Of a DNA stretch of 64,000 bases, positions 8,001 to 20,000 are shown piece after piece (the first letter of the stretch is position 1; each line of letters starts with the position of its first letter). The notes under the pieces are model-generated. The model did not search any database. It was not told the DNA's origin and saw only the letters and a list, made by a program, of their open reading frames with translations. The translations under genes and the position numbers were made by a program. Origin of the DNA: Bos javanicus (taxonomy: Eukaryota > Chordata > Mammalia > Artiodactyla > Bovidae); assembly GCF_032452875.1 (NCBI RefSeq), contig NC_083890.1, positions 47,750,483 to 47,814,482 of the forward strand, given 5' to 3'.

Positions 8001-11000
8001 TCCATTGACTGTATAGTCCATGGGGTCGAAAAGAGTTGGACACGACTGAGCGACCTTCACTTACTCACTCACTCAAAGACTTAACAAGCGGAGACTCCAT
8101 CAGGTCGAATCCCTTTCATACTTCAAGTCTGTGTTGCCGAGAAGAGCCCAGGCCTTGTTAAGGACTCACTGATGAAGTCAGGCCTCCTTGGGATGGTCTC
8201 CCTTAAAGTCAGCTGATGTGAGACTTTAAGTAAACTGTCACAGCGGGACCTCCATTGGGGTTTGCCTGAGTGACTGACAGGTGTCTGGGCTTTCCGTGTG
8301 GTGCAGCTGTAAAGACTCTGCCTGCCAATGCAGAAGAAGGGGGTTTGACCCTGGGTCAGGGAGATCCGCTGGAGTAAGACATGGCAACCCACTCCAGCAT
8401 TCTTGCCTGGAGAATCCCGTGGACAGAGGGATTCTGGAGCCTGGAGGGCTACAGTCCGTGGGGTCGCAGAGTCCAGCAGGACTGAGCCGTGTGCTGTTGT
8501 CCAGTCACTCAGTCATGTCCAATTCTTTGCGACCCCATGGACTGCAGCACATCCCCTTCTCCTCCCGCCTTCAGTCTTTCCCAGCATCAGGATCTTTTCT
8601 AATGAGTCGGCTCTTCACATCAGGGGGCCAGAGTATTGGCGCTTCAACTTTAGCATCAGTCCTTCCAAGGAATAGTCAGGGTTGATTTCCTTTAGGATGG
8701 ACTGGTTGGATCTCCTTGCAGTCCAAGGGACTCTCAAGAGTCTTCTCCAACACCACAGTTCAAAAGCATCAATTCAGCTTTCTTTATGGTCCAACTCTCA
8801 TATCCATACACGACTACGGGAGAACCATAGCTTTGACTAGACAGACCCTTGTCGGCAAAGTGACGTCTCTGCTTGTTAATATGCTGTCTAGGTTGGTCAT
8901 AGCTTTTCTTCCAAGGAGCAAGCATCTTTTAATTTCATGGCTGCAATCACCATCTTCAGTGATTTTGGAGCCCCAAGAAAATAAAGTCTGTCTCTGTTTC
9001 CATTGTTTCCTCATCTGTTTGCCATGAAGTGATGGGACCAGATGCCAGGATGTTAGTTTTTTGAATGTTGAGTTTTAAGCCAGCTTTTTCAGTGTCCTCT
9101 TTCACTTTCATCAAGAGGCTCTTTAGTGCCTCTTTGCTTTCTGCCATAATGGTGGTTTCATCTGCACATCTGAGGTTATTGACCTGCATACAGATTTCTC
9201 AGGAGGCAGGTAAGGTGGTCTGGTACTCCCATCTCTTTAAGAATTTTCCACAGTTTGTTGTTAATCACACCGTCAGAGGCTTTGGCATAGTCAATGAAGC
9301 AGAAGTAGATGTTTTTCTGGAACTCTATTGCTTTTTCGATGATCCAGTGGATGTTGGCAATTGGATCTCTGGTTCCTCTGCCTTTTCTAAATCCAGCTTG
9401 AACCTCTGGAAGTTGTCGGTTCTTGTCCTGTTGACGCTGCTTGGGGCGTGTCACAGCACAGGGTGTATCTGGGGGCGGGGGTCTCAGGGACCACCTTAGA
9501 CTTCTGCCTCCCATAAGCTCTTATTACTACCTGTGTTTTTCTTACTCTCTGCTTGTTTATTGCCTGTTGCCCTTCACGAGAATGTAGACAGTTAACTGTT
9601 CTTACACTTTGTTGTATCCAAGTGCCTGAAAGAGTGTCTGGTGTGTTGGAGGTACCTAGTATGATCCAGGGGAGCAGGTGGCAGAGCCTGGACTAAAACT
9701 TGGCTTTTCCAACATGCACTGGTTTTTCCATCTTTCTCCCCCCTGCCCCAGGCTGACTAATCTGAAATACTAAATAGTTTTTATTTTTTTTAGAGTTTGT
9801 AAATGTGTCTCTAAAGACCTGTGTGTGTGTGCTCAGTTGTGTCCAAGTCTTTGCGACCCTGTGGACTGCAGTCCACCAGGCCCCTCTGTCCATGGGATTC
9901 CCCAGGCAAGAATACTGGAGTGGGTTGCTTCCCTTATCCAGGCGATATTCCCGACCCAGGGATCAAACCCACATCTCTGATGTCTCTTGCATTGGGAGGT
10001 GGATTCTTTACCACTAGCACCACCTGGGAAGGAGATTGTTTACTAAAGAAGAAAATGTTCACACTGGATGTGGTAGATGTAAGCTTGTTGTAGAAGGTCC
10101 AGTAGAGCGTCCTGAGCACTTACTTTGCGTGAGACCTCGAGTTAGGAACCAGCGCTGTATCCGTGGGTGAGCCAGACCCAGGCCCCTCTTCATGCAGCTG
10201 GGCTGACTCCTGTCCTCACGGAGGAATGGTCTCTGCAGGGCTCAGAGCATTTCGTCAGCGTGTTGGCGCGCTCTGCAGCTGCCTGTTTCATCGTCTTCAT
10301 GAAAGGTCCCTGGTGCTGGCCTCTCCCACAGTCACCTCCGGGGCGGTCTTTCTGGGAGTTCAGTGGAAATTCCTCTACATCGGGCTCAGCTGCCTTTTCT
10401 GTTACACTCTAACCTTTCCCCTTCAAATTGTGAGGGAGACACTGAGAGTGTTTTAGAGATTTAGAGTTGAGTAGATACGTGCGCTATTTACAGCTCTTTT
10501 CTTGGCCCAAATAATACCCTCCTCTACTTAATGAAAGCGGAGGAAGGGTGAGAAGAGCTGTCAGGGCTTCCTGGAAGTTTCCCATCTTTCTTTTTTTTTT
10601 TTTTAATTGAAGTACAGTTATTAACAGTGTTTCAGGTACACAGCAAAGGGATTGCGTTATGCACACACATTGTTTTTCAGATTCTTTTCCATTACAGATT
10701 ATTACATGACGTCGAACGTGGTTCCTTGAGTTTCGTCTTCTCTAGACTGTTTAAATGTGGTTCACTTGAAGCAAACCGGCTCACATTTAAAGGGAAGCTT
10801 GTTTGTAGCTTATGTGTTTTTAAAAGTTAATGCACCCGGCAACAATGATCTTTTTCTTTATAAAATTTTGTCTCCAGAAGAAGGGAGTAAGGGCCACACG
10901 GTGGCAGTGTTACTTCGGTTGTGGGCATCCTGGTGTAATGCTGCAGGCCCTCTTTGTGTTTGCTAGGGTTTCAGGGCCCGTGACTGTCTTGCTCCCGACT

Positions 11001-14000
11001 TTGCTCAGCGCTTTTATTCCCCCGGTTCCAGTCAGTGCCGTGAACAGAGATCCTGGCAGGGGCCCTCGGGTGCGTGTCCGCCTGGTGGTCTCAGCGAGTA
11101 AGGAGGTGCCGGACCTCGGAGAGGGGAGGCCCGCGGGTCACAGTTCATGACCTGTGGTCCTGCGCCAGCTCCTTGCTTCACCTTCAGCAAGTTTCATTCT
11201 CCGTTTTACTCAAGAGTTCCTGAATATACCCGACTGTGTCTGGAGGAAGGTATTGGTTCCTAGGGACAGAGCCCTGAAGAGAGTGGCTCTCCTTTCCTCC
11301 CACCGTGGCCAGAGGCCCATGACCTCAGCCTTTCCTCCAGCAGGGCTGCTCACGTCCTCTTGCTCACAGGGTGGCTTCGGGAGGCCAGCCATCACGTGTG
11401 CGTTTCCTGCAGCAGCAGGGAAGGCAAGTGGGAGGCGGCTGGTGGTATCTGTTCCACAGGCACCTTTACCACCAAATGCTTCCCAGGTGGCTCAGTGGTA
11501 AGGAATCCACCTGCTAACACAGGAGATGCAAGAAGCACAGGTTCGATCCCTGGGTGGGAGAGATTCCCTGGAGGAGGAAATGGCAACCCACTGCAGTGGT
11601 CTTGCCTGGAAAGCTCCAGAGTGAGAGGAGCCTGGTGGGTTACAATCCTTGAGGTCGCAAAGAGTTGAACACGACCAAGCAGGCACACCGCTACCACAGC
11701 GACTCCAGGAATGCTTGGTGATCACCACCAAATGGTATTTGGGTGTTCAGAGGAAGAGAGAAGAGGGGAACGGATCCAGAACTGTCTGCCTCAGCAGATA
11801 CGCAAAAACAAATAAGAAACAGTCTCTACCTCCAGGGATTTACCATCTGCAGAGAGCAGATTGTCATGATGAAATTATGATGATAAAGTAAGCACAGTGA
11901 TTGAGATCTCAGAAGAGGGAATAACTCTCAGCTGAGTTGGGAGGGAACTTTTCAGAAGAGGGGCTGATGTTTGAGAAAAAACGTAGATGTTAGAGAAATA
12001 CAGAAAAGGTGGAGGCAATGTGGATTAAATTTGAGGGAGGAAAAAAAGGATTGTTCACATAGGTACAGTAATGAGAAGAGTTGGGAAGGTTCATGTTGAT
12101 ACATTTGAATGTTGATTTATTAAAGAGAAAAATCCCGTGAAAGGCAGGACAAAGTAAAATTCCACTTGACATCTGATCTCTCATTTTGGTTAGGTTGTAA
12201 AAGTATCTCAGATTATTAAATAAAAGGAAAAAGTCTCTCCCCCATATGACATGTAATAAATTTATATGTATATACAGTATGGTTTTAGGACTTGTGGGAC
12301 TATTATTGAAGGAAAGAAAATTTAAATATTACATCAGTCTCTCATTTCCTCTCTGATACTATTAAATTACGTCTTTAATGTAAAAATATAATAACTGTAC
12401 TAATACTCTGAATAATTGCTAACATTTTTAAGTGTTTTGTGCCAAGTACTGTCTTAAGCACATTATATGAGCACTTGTTATCAGTTTCAATTTGAGAAAA
12501 GTTCACCAATCTGTAATTTTATGGGGTGTTATACATCAGAAACCAAGTTTCATTCTTTCATTCTCTCTCAACTTCTGTATAAGTTTAAAATTTTTTATTA
12601 TGGAAAAATTAGAGTAAAATATCTTACCCCAGCTGCTCCATAAGATGGTTCAAAACAAAACCTCTAGTAACGACTATACTATTATTTCCTCATAATCACG
12701 TTTACCACTCTTCATTTTCAGTGAACTTTTTGCATTGTATTATTTTAAGATTTACAGTAAACTTACTAATACAGCACCGAGTGCTCGTGTACCCCTCGCC
12801 CACTTTCTCCCATTATTAATCTTTATATTAATTACTGTGCTACATCAGTAAAAACTAAGAAACTGACACTGGAACATTACTGCTAATGAAACACCAGACT
12901 TTACGCACATTTCACCAGTTTTTCCATTACAGCCCTCTTCCTGTCCCGGGACCTAATCCAGGGCAGCACACTGCTTTTAATTGTCATGTCTCTCTAGTTC
13001 GCTTTGGTCTGTGACAATTTTTGGGGCTTTCCTTGTTTCTCTTGATCTTGACAGTCTTGAGTTCTGGCCAGTATCCTGTAGAGTGTGGCCCCGTCTGGGT
13101 CTGTCTGATGTTTTCCTTAGGATTAGACGGGGCTGACACACTCTGGGAAGGCGTCCCAGCGAGGGAGCACGTCCTTCTGGTCACGTCGCCTCAGGAGGTG
13201 CGTGCCGTCATCATGACGTCACTCACGAGGTCACCTTTGTTGACTCCACTGTGAAGTCCATGTTTTTCTCATTCCCTGCTTTATTCTCTGGAAGCAAGTC
13301 ACTCAGTCGAGCCCACCCAAGCGGGAGGGTGGGTTAAGCTCAGCTTTCTGAAGCTGGGGCTGGGCTCCAGGTCCCAGGACCACCCCCATGTATCAGTTCA
13401 CCAGCACTTCTCAGCAGGCTGGTGCCCAAGGTTTATCGTGGCCAAAGGAGGCAGAGCAGACTCGCAAAGGGAACAGGTGCCTGGGGAGGCGTCTAGAGGA
13501 AGCCAGGCAGAAGCTTCCAAGAGTGTCTCACCCGGTGGAGTCGTACGGGGCACGCTTCACTGCCCCGGAAGTGGGTTGTGACAACATGATGTGTTGTCTT
13601 CCGGGGAAGCGCATCTGAGCCTGGGGGTCCAGGGTTCTTACTGGGGACCTGACAAGTAGACGGCCTCTGCCTGGCACGTATCAAAGTTCCAGACTCTTGG
13701 AAGGAGAGAGGTGTCTTGTCATTCACGGGAAGTGTTACCTGCTTGGGAGCCGTTGGCTGGTCAAGTTCCCACTCCCCACAAAGCCAACCGTGCAGGCAGG
13801 CCTTTGTAAGGTGGTTTCAGGCCCTCAGTGATAACTCTCTTCTACACAGGGAAGAACCCACACGTTACTACTTTTTCCACACACTTTTATTTGAGTGAAG
13901 TGGGATCAGAGCATAATAATAGAAGCTTTATGATGATAAGAACCACAAAATATAACTTAAAATCTGATCATTTCTTTGCCACAGATGAAATGCATGGAGT

Positions 14001-17000
14001 CTAGGTCTCTCCTTATTCTTTTAGTGTTTCTCATGCCCATTTTTAAACATTGGTATGAAAATATGACTCATATTTGCAACTTTTGAAGCATTTCATAATT
14101 AAAAAAAAAAATACCTCCAGGTTGTGACCTCAGTCATCGCCAAATAATTAGAAGAAGGCTGTATGAATTTCAGTAATAAGTAGTAGCATAGCAACCAGAA
14201 CTTGGGTGGAAGTCTCAGAAAGTAATTGCTAAGATTTAAGGCACAATATGTACTTTTCTTTTAATAGGAAAAACGTGGTCTTCGAGAAATGCGAGTTCTT
14301 GAAAATCTGAAGAATATGATCCATGAGACAAATGAACATACTCTTCCAACGTGTAGAGCAACAATGCAAGACAGCTTAAACCAAGTTCTCCAGAGATGTA
14401 AGCCAGCGTTTTTTTTATATTGCTTTATTTCATAATGCATGCTCTGCCCAAATAGATTTCCGGGGTGTTTGGTGGGAGGTGGAGATGACAGAGGGAAGCT
14501 GCCCAGTTTCAGAAGTCAGGTGATCAGTGTGTGTCCCCCTTGATGTTCAGAGCATCAACCTCCCCAGCAAAATTACCCTTCCAGGACGTAAGAAAATTGA
14601 AACCTTTTTTTACCTTAAGAAATGATTCTGCAAGAAAATGTTTGATGGCCAAGAATTAGGGTATGCAGTGAAGCTTAGTTGCCAAGCAGGACACCAGAGT
14701 TTTTAACTTAAAAAAAAGTCCTGTTGTAAATGTTTGTGTTTTATCACTTTTTGCATTAAGCAAAATGTTTTAATGTGGAAAGATGTTTGCTAAAAAGAAT
14801 ATTTTCTAAACATATCAAATTACAAAATCAAAGGAGTTTTATGAGTAACTGAGTTTAAAATTAGAGGTGTTAGAAGAAACTCGGGGCTTCCCCTCAAACC
14901 CACATTGATGCTGTTCAGTTTGTCCAAGGACAGAGGTTGCTGGCAGATAATGAGGCGGTGGAAAACGAAGCAGCGTCTAGGGGAAAAGGGAAGCACCAGG
15001 ACTTGCCTGGTGGGCCAGTGGCTAAGACTCCGTGCTCCCACTGCAGGGGCCTGGGTTCCATCCCTAGGCGGGGAACTATTAATAGATCCACATACCGCAA
15101 CTGAGAGTCCGCATGCCACAGCTGAGACCTGGTGCAGCCAAATAAACAAGTTGTTTTTTTTTTTTTTAAAGAAAGCAAAGGCTGGTGACGTAGTGGCCTT
15201 TGAGGGGAAGTGGCGGGAGGGCTTGGTTAATGACTGAGTTACCTGAGGGTGTGTGTGCAAGTCCGGGTGAGTCTGCGCCCTCGGATGCTCGGAGGAAGGT
15301 GGAGAGGACAGGGCGACATGTGGTTTCTCTGAGTGGAAGAGGGAAGAGTCTAAACCTGATCTCAGGCTTTACATGTCGCTGCAGACATGCCCTTGCTCCT
15401 TCATACAGTCAATTCCTTAACCTTGAGAAGCTGTCTAGACATTACACTGGAAATAAAACTCAGATTTATTGATCAGAATGCCTGTGTATGCTTTTGAGAT
15501 GTGCTGTAACTTTCCTTTTATACACTTCGAGTATATAAAAATAAGTGGGATTACAATTAGTATTTTTTAAAAACTATGAATGGATTTTTCAGTTAGTTTA
15601 ATTCCTGGGTCATTGCTATTTCTGATGGGAAGCCTCACGTTAAATGCATCGTCTTGGACTTCCCTGGTGGCCCAGTGGCTAAGAATCTGTCTGCCAGTGT
15701 AGGGGACCCAGGTTTGGTCCCTGGCCCACGATCCCTGGATCCGTGGGGCCGCTACATTCCTGCGTTGCAGCTTCCGAGCCTGCATGCTCTAGCGTCCGTG
15801 CTCCACACCAAAAGGAGCTATCACAGTGAGAGGCCTGCACGCCACAGCTAGAGAGTAGCCCCGCTCGCTGCAACTGGAGAAAGCCACGTGCATCAGTGAA
15901 GATCCAGCACAGCCAAAAATAACGTAAAAAAATTTTTTTAAAAGCATAGTCTTCACAGTGAAATAGCAAAGTTTTTAGAGGTCACAGGGAATCCAGATGG
16001 TAAATGTATTTTCCTAAAAGGAAGAATTAAAATGTGAGGCGATAATGAAAGTTTTAGCATTAGAAACGCACAGCAGCCTTGGGGGTACTGCTGCTGCCAG
16101 AAACAGGAATGGCTTCCCCAGGAGGCTCCAGCCTGAAGATGTCCTTGTATCTGTTATCACGAACCTCACAGGTATAATGGAGATAATCGTTTGCTTTTAG
16201 AGCCAACGTAGTTTTTTAAAAATTGGCCTCGGCCCAGCTGCTGTTCCTGGGGAATTTCATGTTTGAAAAGTTGACATTTTACGCCACGATGCTGGCTTGT
16301 GTTTATCTCTGGGATAGACTCTCATCTGAGTAACTTACAGTTAAGCTACAAGGTTAGTGACAGTGGAGTTTTGTCTTGCGCCCGTCAGGCCTGTCTTAGC
16401 TCCGCACTTCTGAGAGCTGAGCTGGGCATGCAGTCAGCTGAGACTCCCAGAACTTGGAGTGCGGATCTTCAGCTGTTGGTCTAACACTGTGCGTGAAACT
16501 GAGCTACAGTGGGGCGTTGGGGACGGGGGCGCATCCTGGACTGTTGGCACGGAAACATAGAATCCTAGCTGAGTGTCTTAGCATTGGGTGAGCAGGGGCG
16601 ACAGAGCCAAGATCACCTGTGGCTTCTGGAATCTCAACCCCGGAAAGTCGCTGAGCTCTGGGAGGATGTGTAAGCGGGGAGAGTGACCCACGCAGCACCC
16701 TGTCAGCAGGACACAGCCTTTACATTTCTCCATCCCAGAGACACTGCTGAGTGTCTGTTCTTCTTGCTTAAAATCAGGGAGAGGGTGGGATGATTTGGGA
16801 GAATGGCATTGAAACATGTATAATATCATATATGAAATGAGTTGCCAGTCAAGGTTCGATGCACAATACTGGATGCTTGGGGCTGGTGCACTGGGACGAC
16901 CCAGAGGGATGGTATGGGGAGGGAGGAGGGTTCAGGATGGGGAACACATGTATACCTGTGGTGGATTCATTTTGATATATGGCAAAACCAATACCATATT

Positions 17001-20000
17001 GTAAAGTTAAAAAATAAAATTAAAAAAGAGAGAAAGAAAAAAAAAAATCAGGAACCAGTCCTCCTTTGAGAGGGTAAGAAGGACAGAAGGTCTCTAGGGT
17101 GTTTATCAATTTAAGTTAATTAACAAGGCCATAGTAAAAGAATTTTCTCTACCTTCCTGCCTTCCTCTCTCTTTTTAAGACTTTATTTTTCATTATTTAA
17201 ACATAAGAATATATGTCTAAGTAATAAGAAAGTAGAAATAAAATAAGAAAAAGAAGAAAGCAATAAATCAGTTTAATTATCTAAAGATAACGGTTGGTTT
17301 TTAACTTTGGTGAATTATCATGCCGACATCTTTGTGTATATATATCAAAATAGAAGGCTGAGTGGAGGTGGTAACTGAATGAACAGTTCGGAAGGTGTGA
17401 GGGGCAGAAGAGAACTTTAGGTAAGAATGGGCTCGGGCAATTTTTGAGTTAAGGTATTAATTTTAAATTTTACTTGAATTTAGCAGAACAAAATCTCAAG
17501 TAAAACTGAAGGAAATACATTAAAACAATTGTTTCTTTATTGTAAGAGAGAGTTGTTACTGAAAGATCACTCAGAGAAAAATAATGGTTAGAAGATGGGC
17601 AGAAGTTAGGACGCTGTTGTTTCCGCATTAGGTGCCGGGCGCGGGGAGGGCCAGGCCTTCACCCCGCCCTCTGCTTCTCCCCCAGCCTCTCAGTTGTGAC
17701 CCCTCACTTTGTTTACAAGTGCGGTTTTACAGAATTTGCTTTCCGTTCTGCAGTAATAATGCTGCCAGTTGTTGAGTCTTAAGACCGTTCAATTTCTTTC
17801 TGTTTGTGGTCGGTTTTCAGGTCTGTAATGGTGTGGTTATACTTCTGTTTGTTTCCTTGGTTCTGCGGTCCCGTTTTTCGTGCCGTGTGTTTGGTGTCTC
17901 TTAATAAACTCGTATGATTAGTTTTCTTAGGGAGCATCTGTGGAGAATGCTGAGGCTTCCTTTCAGAATTGTCTCATCTGTTTCTCCCTATTGTATCCCT
18001 TTCTCCCTACTCCCCCGCTCTATTTCTCTGCAAATTAAAGCATGTTAGAGTTCTAAGAATCTTGTCAACCCACTTTCTTGTTCTCATTTTTCAGGGGGTG
18101 GGGTGGTTATGGTGGGGTGAGGCATCTCAGTTCTTCACAGAATCTGTTCCTGTTGCTACTGAACTAGGAACAACCGAAACGTGGTGTAGAAGAGATGGGA
18201 AGGTTAGAGAAATGAGCCTTTTCCTCGTGGAGTCTTGGCTTGTGAGGAAAGGGAAAAGAAAAGTGTAGTCACTTCTAAGGTAGTTTTCTTAGATTTTAGG
18301 AAAGCAAGTTTCCTTAAATTCAGAAAGCAAACCTTTTTTTGGTCATGTGGATGAAAAGTTAAAAAATACATTACTTCAGAGACTGAAATTTCCAAAAATG
18401 GATATTCTAAGTACAAAGATAATTGTGATAAGAAAGAAAAGTGTGCCTTTGTCAGATGTGTTGTAATTAAACTTTTAAATGACAAAATACGTGTCATGTT
18501 CCTGTAACTCTTAGATTAAGCCCAGAAAATGATGAAGCACCCAAAGTCCATCAAATGGATTTTTTAAAAGTTATGTTCAAAAAAAATAAAAGTTATGTTC
18601 AGAACCAGGCGGTGGGGGGGAAATCAGGAAATGATGGAGCCACTGCTCAGGAGAGATGATGTAATATTAATATACCACAGAGAGAAGGCAGATCTAATCA
18701 ACTCCTGTTTGGTTTTGTTTTCAGCTTTTCTATTAAAACAAACAATGATCGGGAACCTTCACTTTTAGTACTTCAGTATTATCTTTGATAGGACTAGAAC
18801 AAATGGCTGCTGATAAAAACTTGACTTTTTAACAGTGGCATCCTCCTCTTTGCCATGCTCGCACAGGGAGGGCCTAACATTATTCTGGAGGAAGTCCCGG
18901 CGCCTGCCCTGCACGGAGCTCTGAGCTCACTGGGGCTGGCTCGGGGCGGGTGGAAGGCTACTTGTGAAACAGCTGGGGAAGCCTCTGTTTGAGGCGGTGC
19001 AAGGTCACGTGGTAGGATTTACACCTGCCTGATAAAAGAATTTCAAATAAGAGTAAGTCCACATAGGGAAGGGGTTCATCTGGAGGGCTTTATGAAGGCA
19101 CTAAACCTGGGAGTGGGCTTTTGAAATGTAAACATTACAACTAGAGGAGAGGAATGAGGAAAGCACTCTGACTAGGGAGGGGCCAGGGTGTAGAGTAATA
19201 GTAGCAGTAACTTTCTTGACTGCTTACTGTGTGCAAGAACCTCTGCTCTGAGTGGCTTTTGCTATTAGTGTTAATCTTTCCGTGGTTTTTAAGCATGCTG
19301 TCTACTTCATTACCTATTTCTCCTATCAGCTTTTAAGTCCTCTCACCAGTCGTTACGTTCATTTCACAAACGAGGAACTAAGATTCTGAGAGGTGAGGAG
19401 CAGTAGCAGTAGCACCTGGCACCTAGTAGCTGCTCAAGAAATCACCTGACAAATGGCTGAATGAGTGAGGAAGCAGACACGTCCCAGAGCAGTCACACAG
19501 GTAGTAAGAGCTCAACTCCAGGTGTGACTGACAGAGGCTGACTCTCAGCCTGCACGCCAGCCAGCGCAGTAAGTGAAAACGAGTGTGCAGAAATAAAATG
19601 GGTCTGGGAAATGAAGAGGTTTGGCGTGATGGACCAGTGTCCTCGGTGAAATCGTGAGGGGGTAGAGCGTTGACGGTGAGAGCTGAGTCTGCAGAGCCGG
19701 GGTCTGGTTCGAAGTCCCGCTCTCTGTGTCTGTTAGTCCCGTTACTGCCATTACGGACATTTCACTTCTTCACACCTCAGTTTTTTTATAGATGCCAAAA
19801 AATCTGTAAAATGGGATGGTGGTCCTCACCTAGTAGGAAAGTGGAGAGGAGTAAAACATGGATAGTACTTAGCACAGCTCTTGGCACATAGTCATACTCA
19901 GCAATTAGCTACAGTAATTATTACCAGCTGTTGTAATTCATTGAAAAGGGAACTGACTCAAAAGCAAGCAGTCCAGAGAAACCTGAGTCTTGGCAGTCTG

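Larger units (their letters stand above)
6108..14267 (+). other. BLOC1S5: BLOC1S5 intron 2
   Basis: 8,160 bp, GTGAGT to TAG. It holds two BovB fragments, four Bov-tA SINEs, an L2 end, L1 pieces, a MIR and a simple repeat. No exon-like conserved frame was found inside. Confidence 0.93.

Noticed and set aside
8734..9514. Minus-strand frames resembling a reverse transcriptase gene
   Set aside because: They are pieces of a truncated, frameshifted BovB with an internal deletion, annotated as a mobile element and not as a gene.
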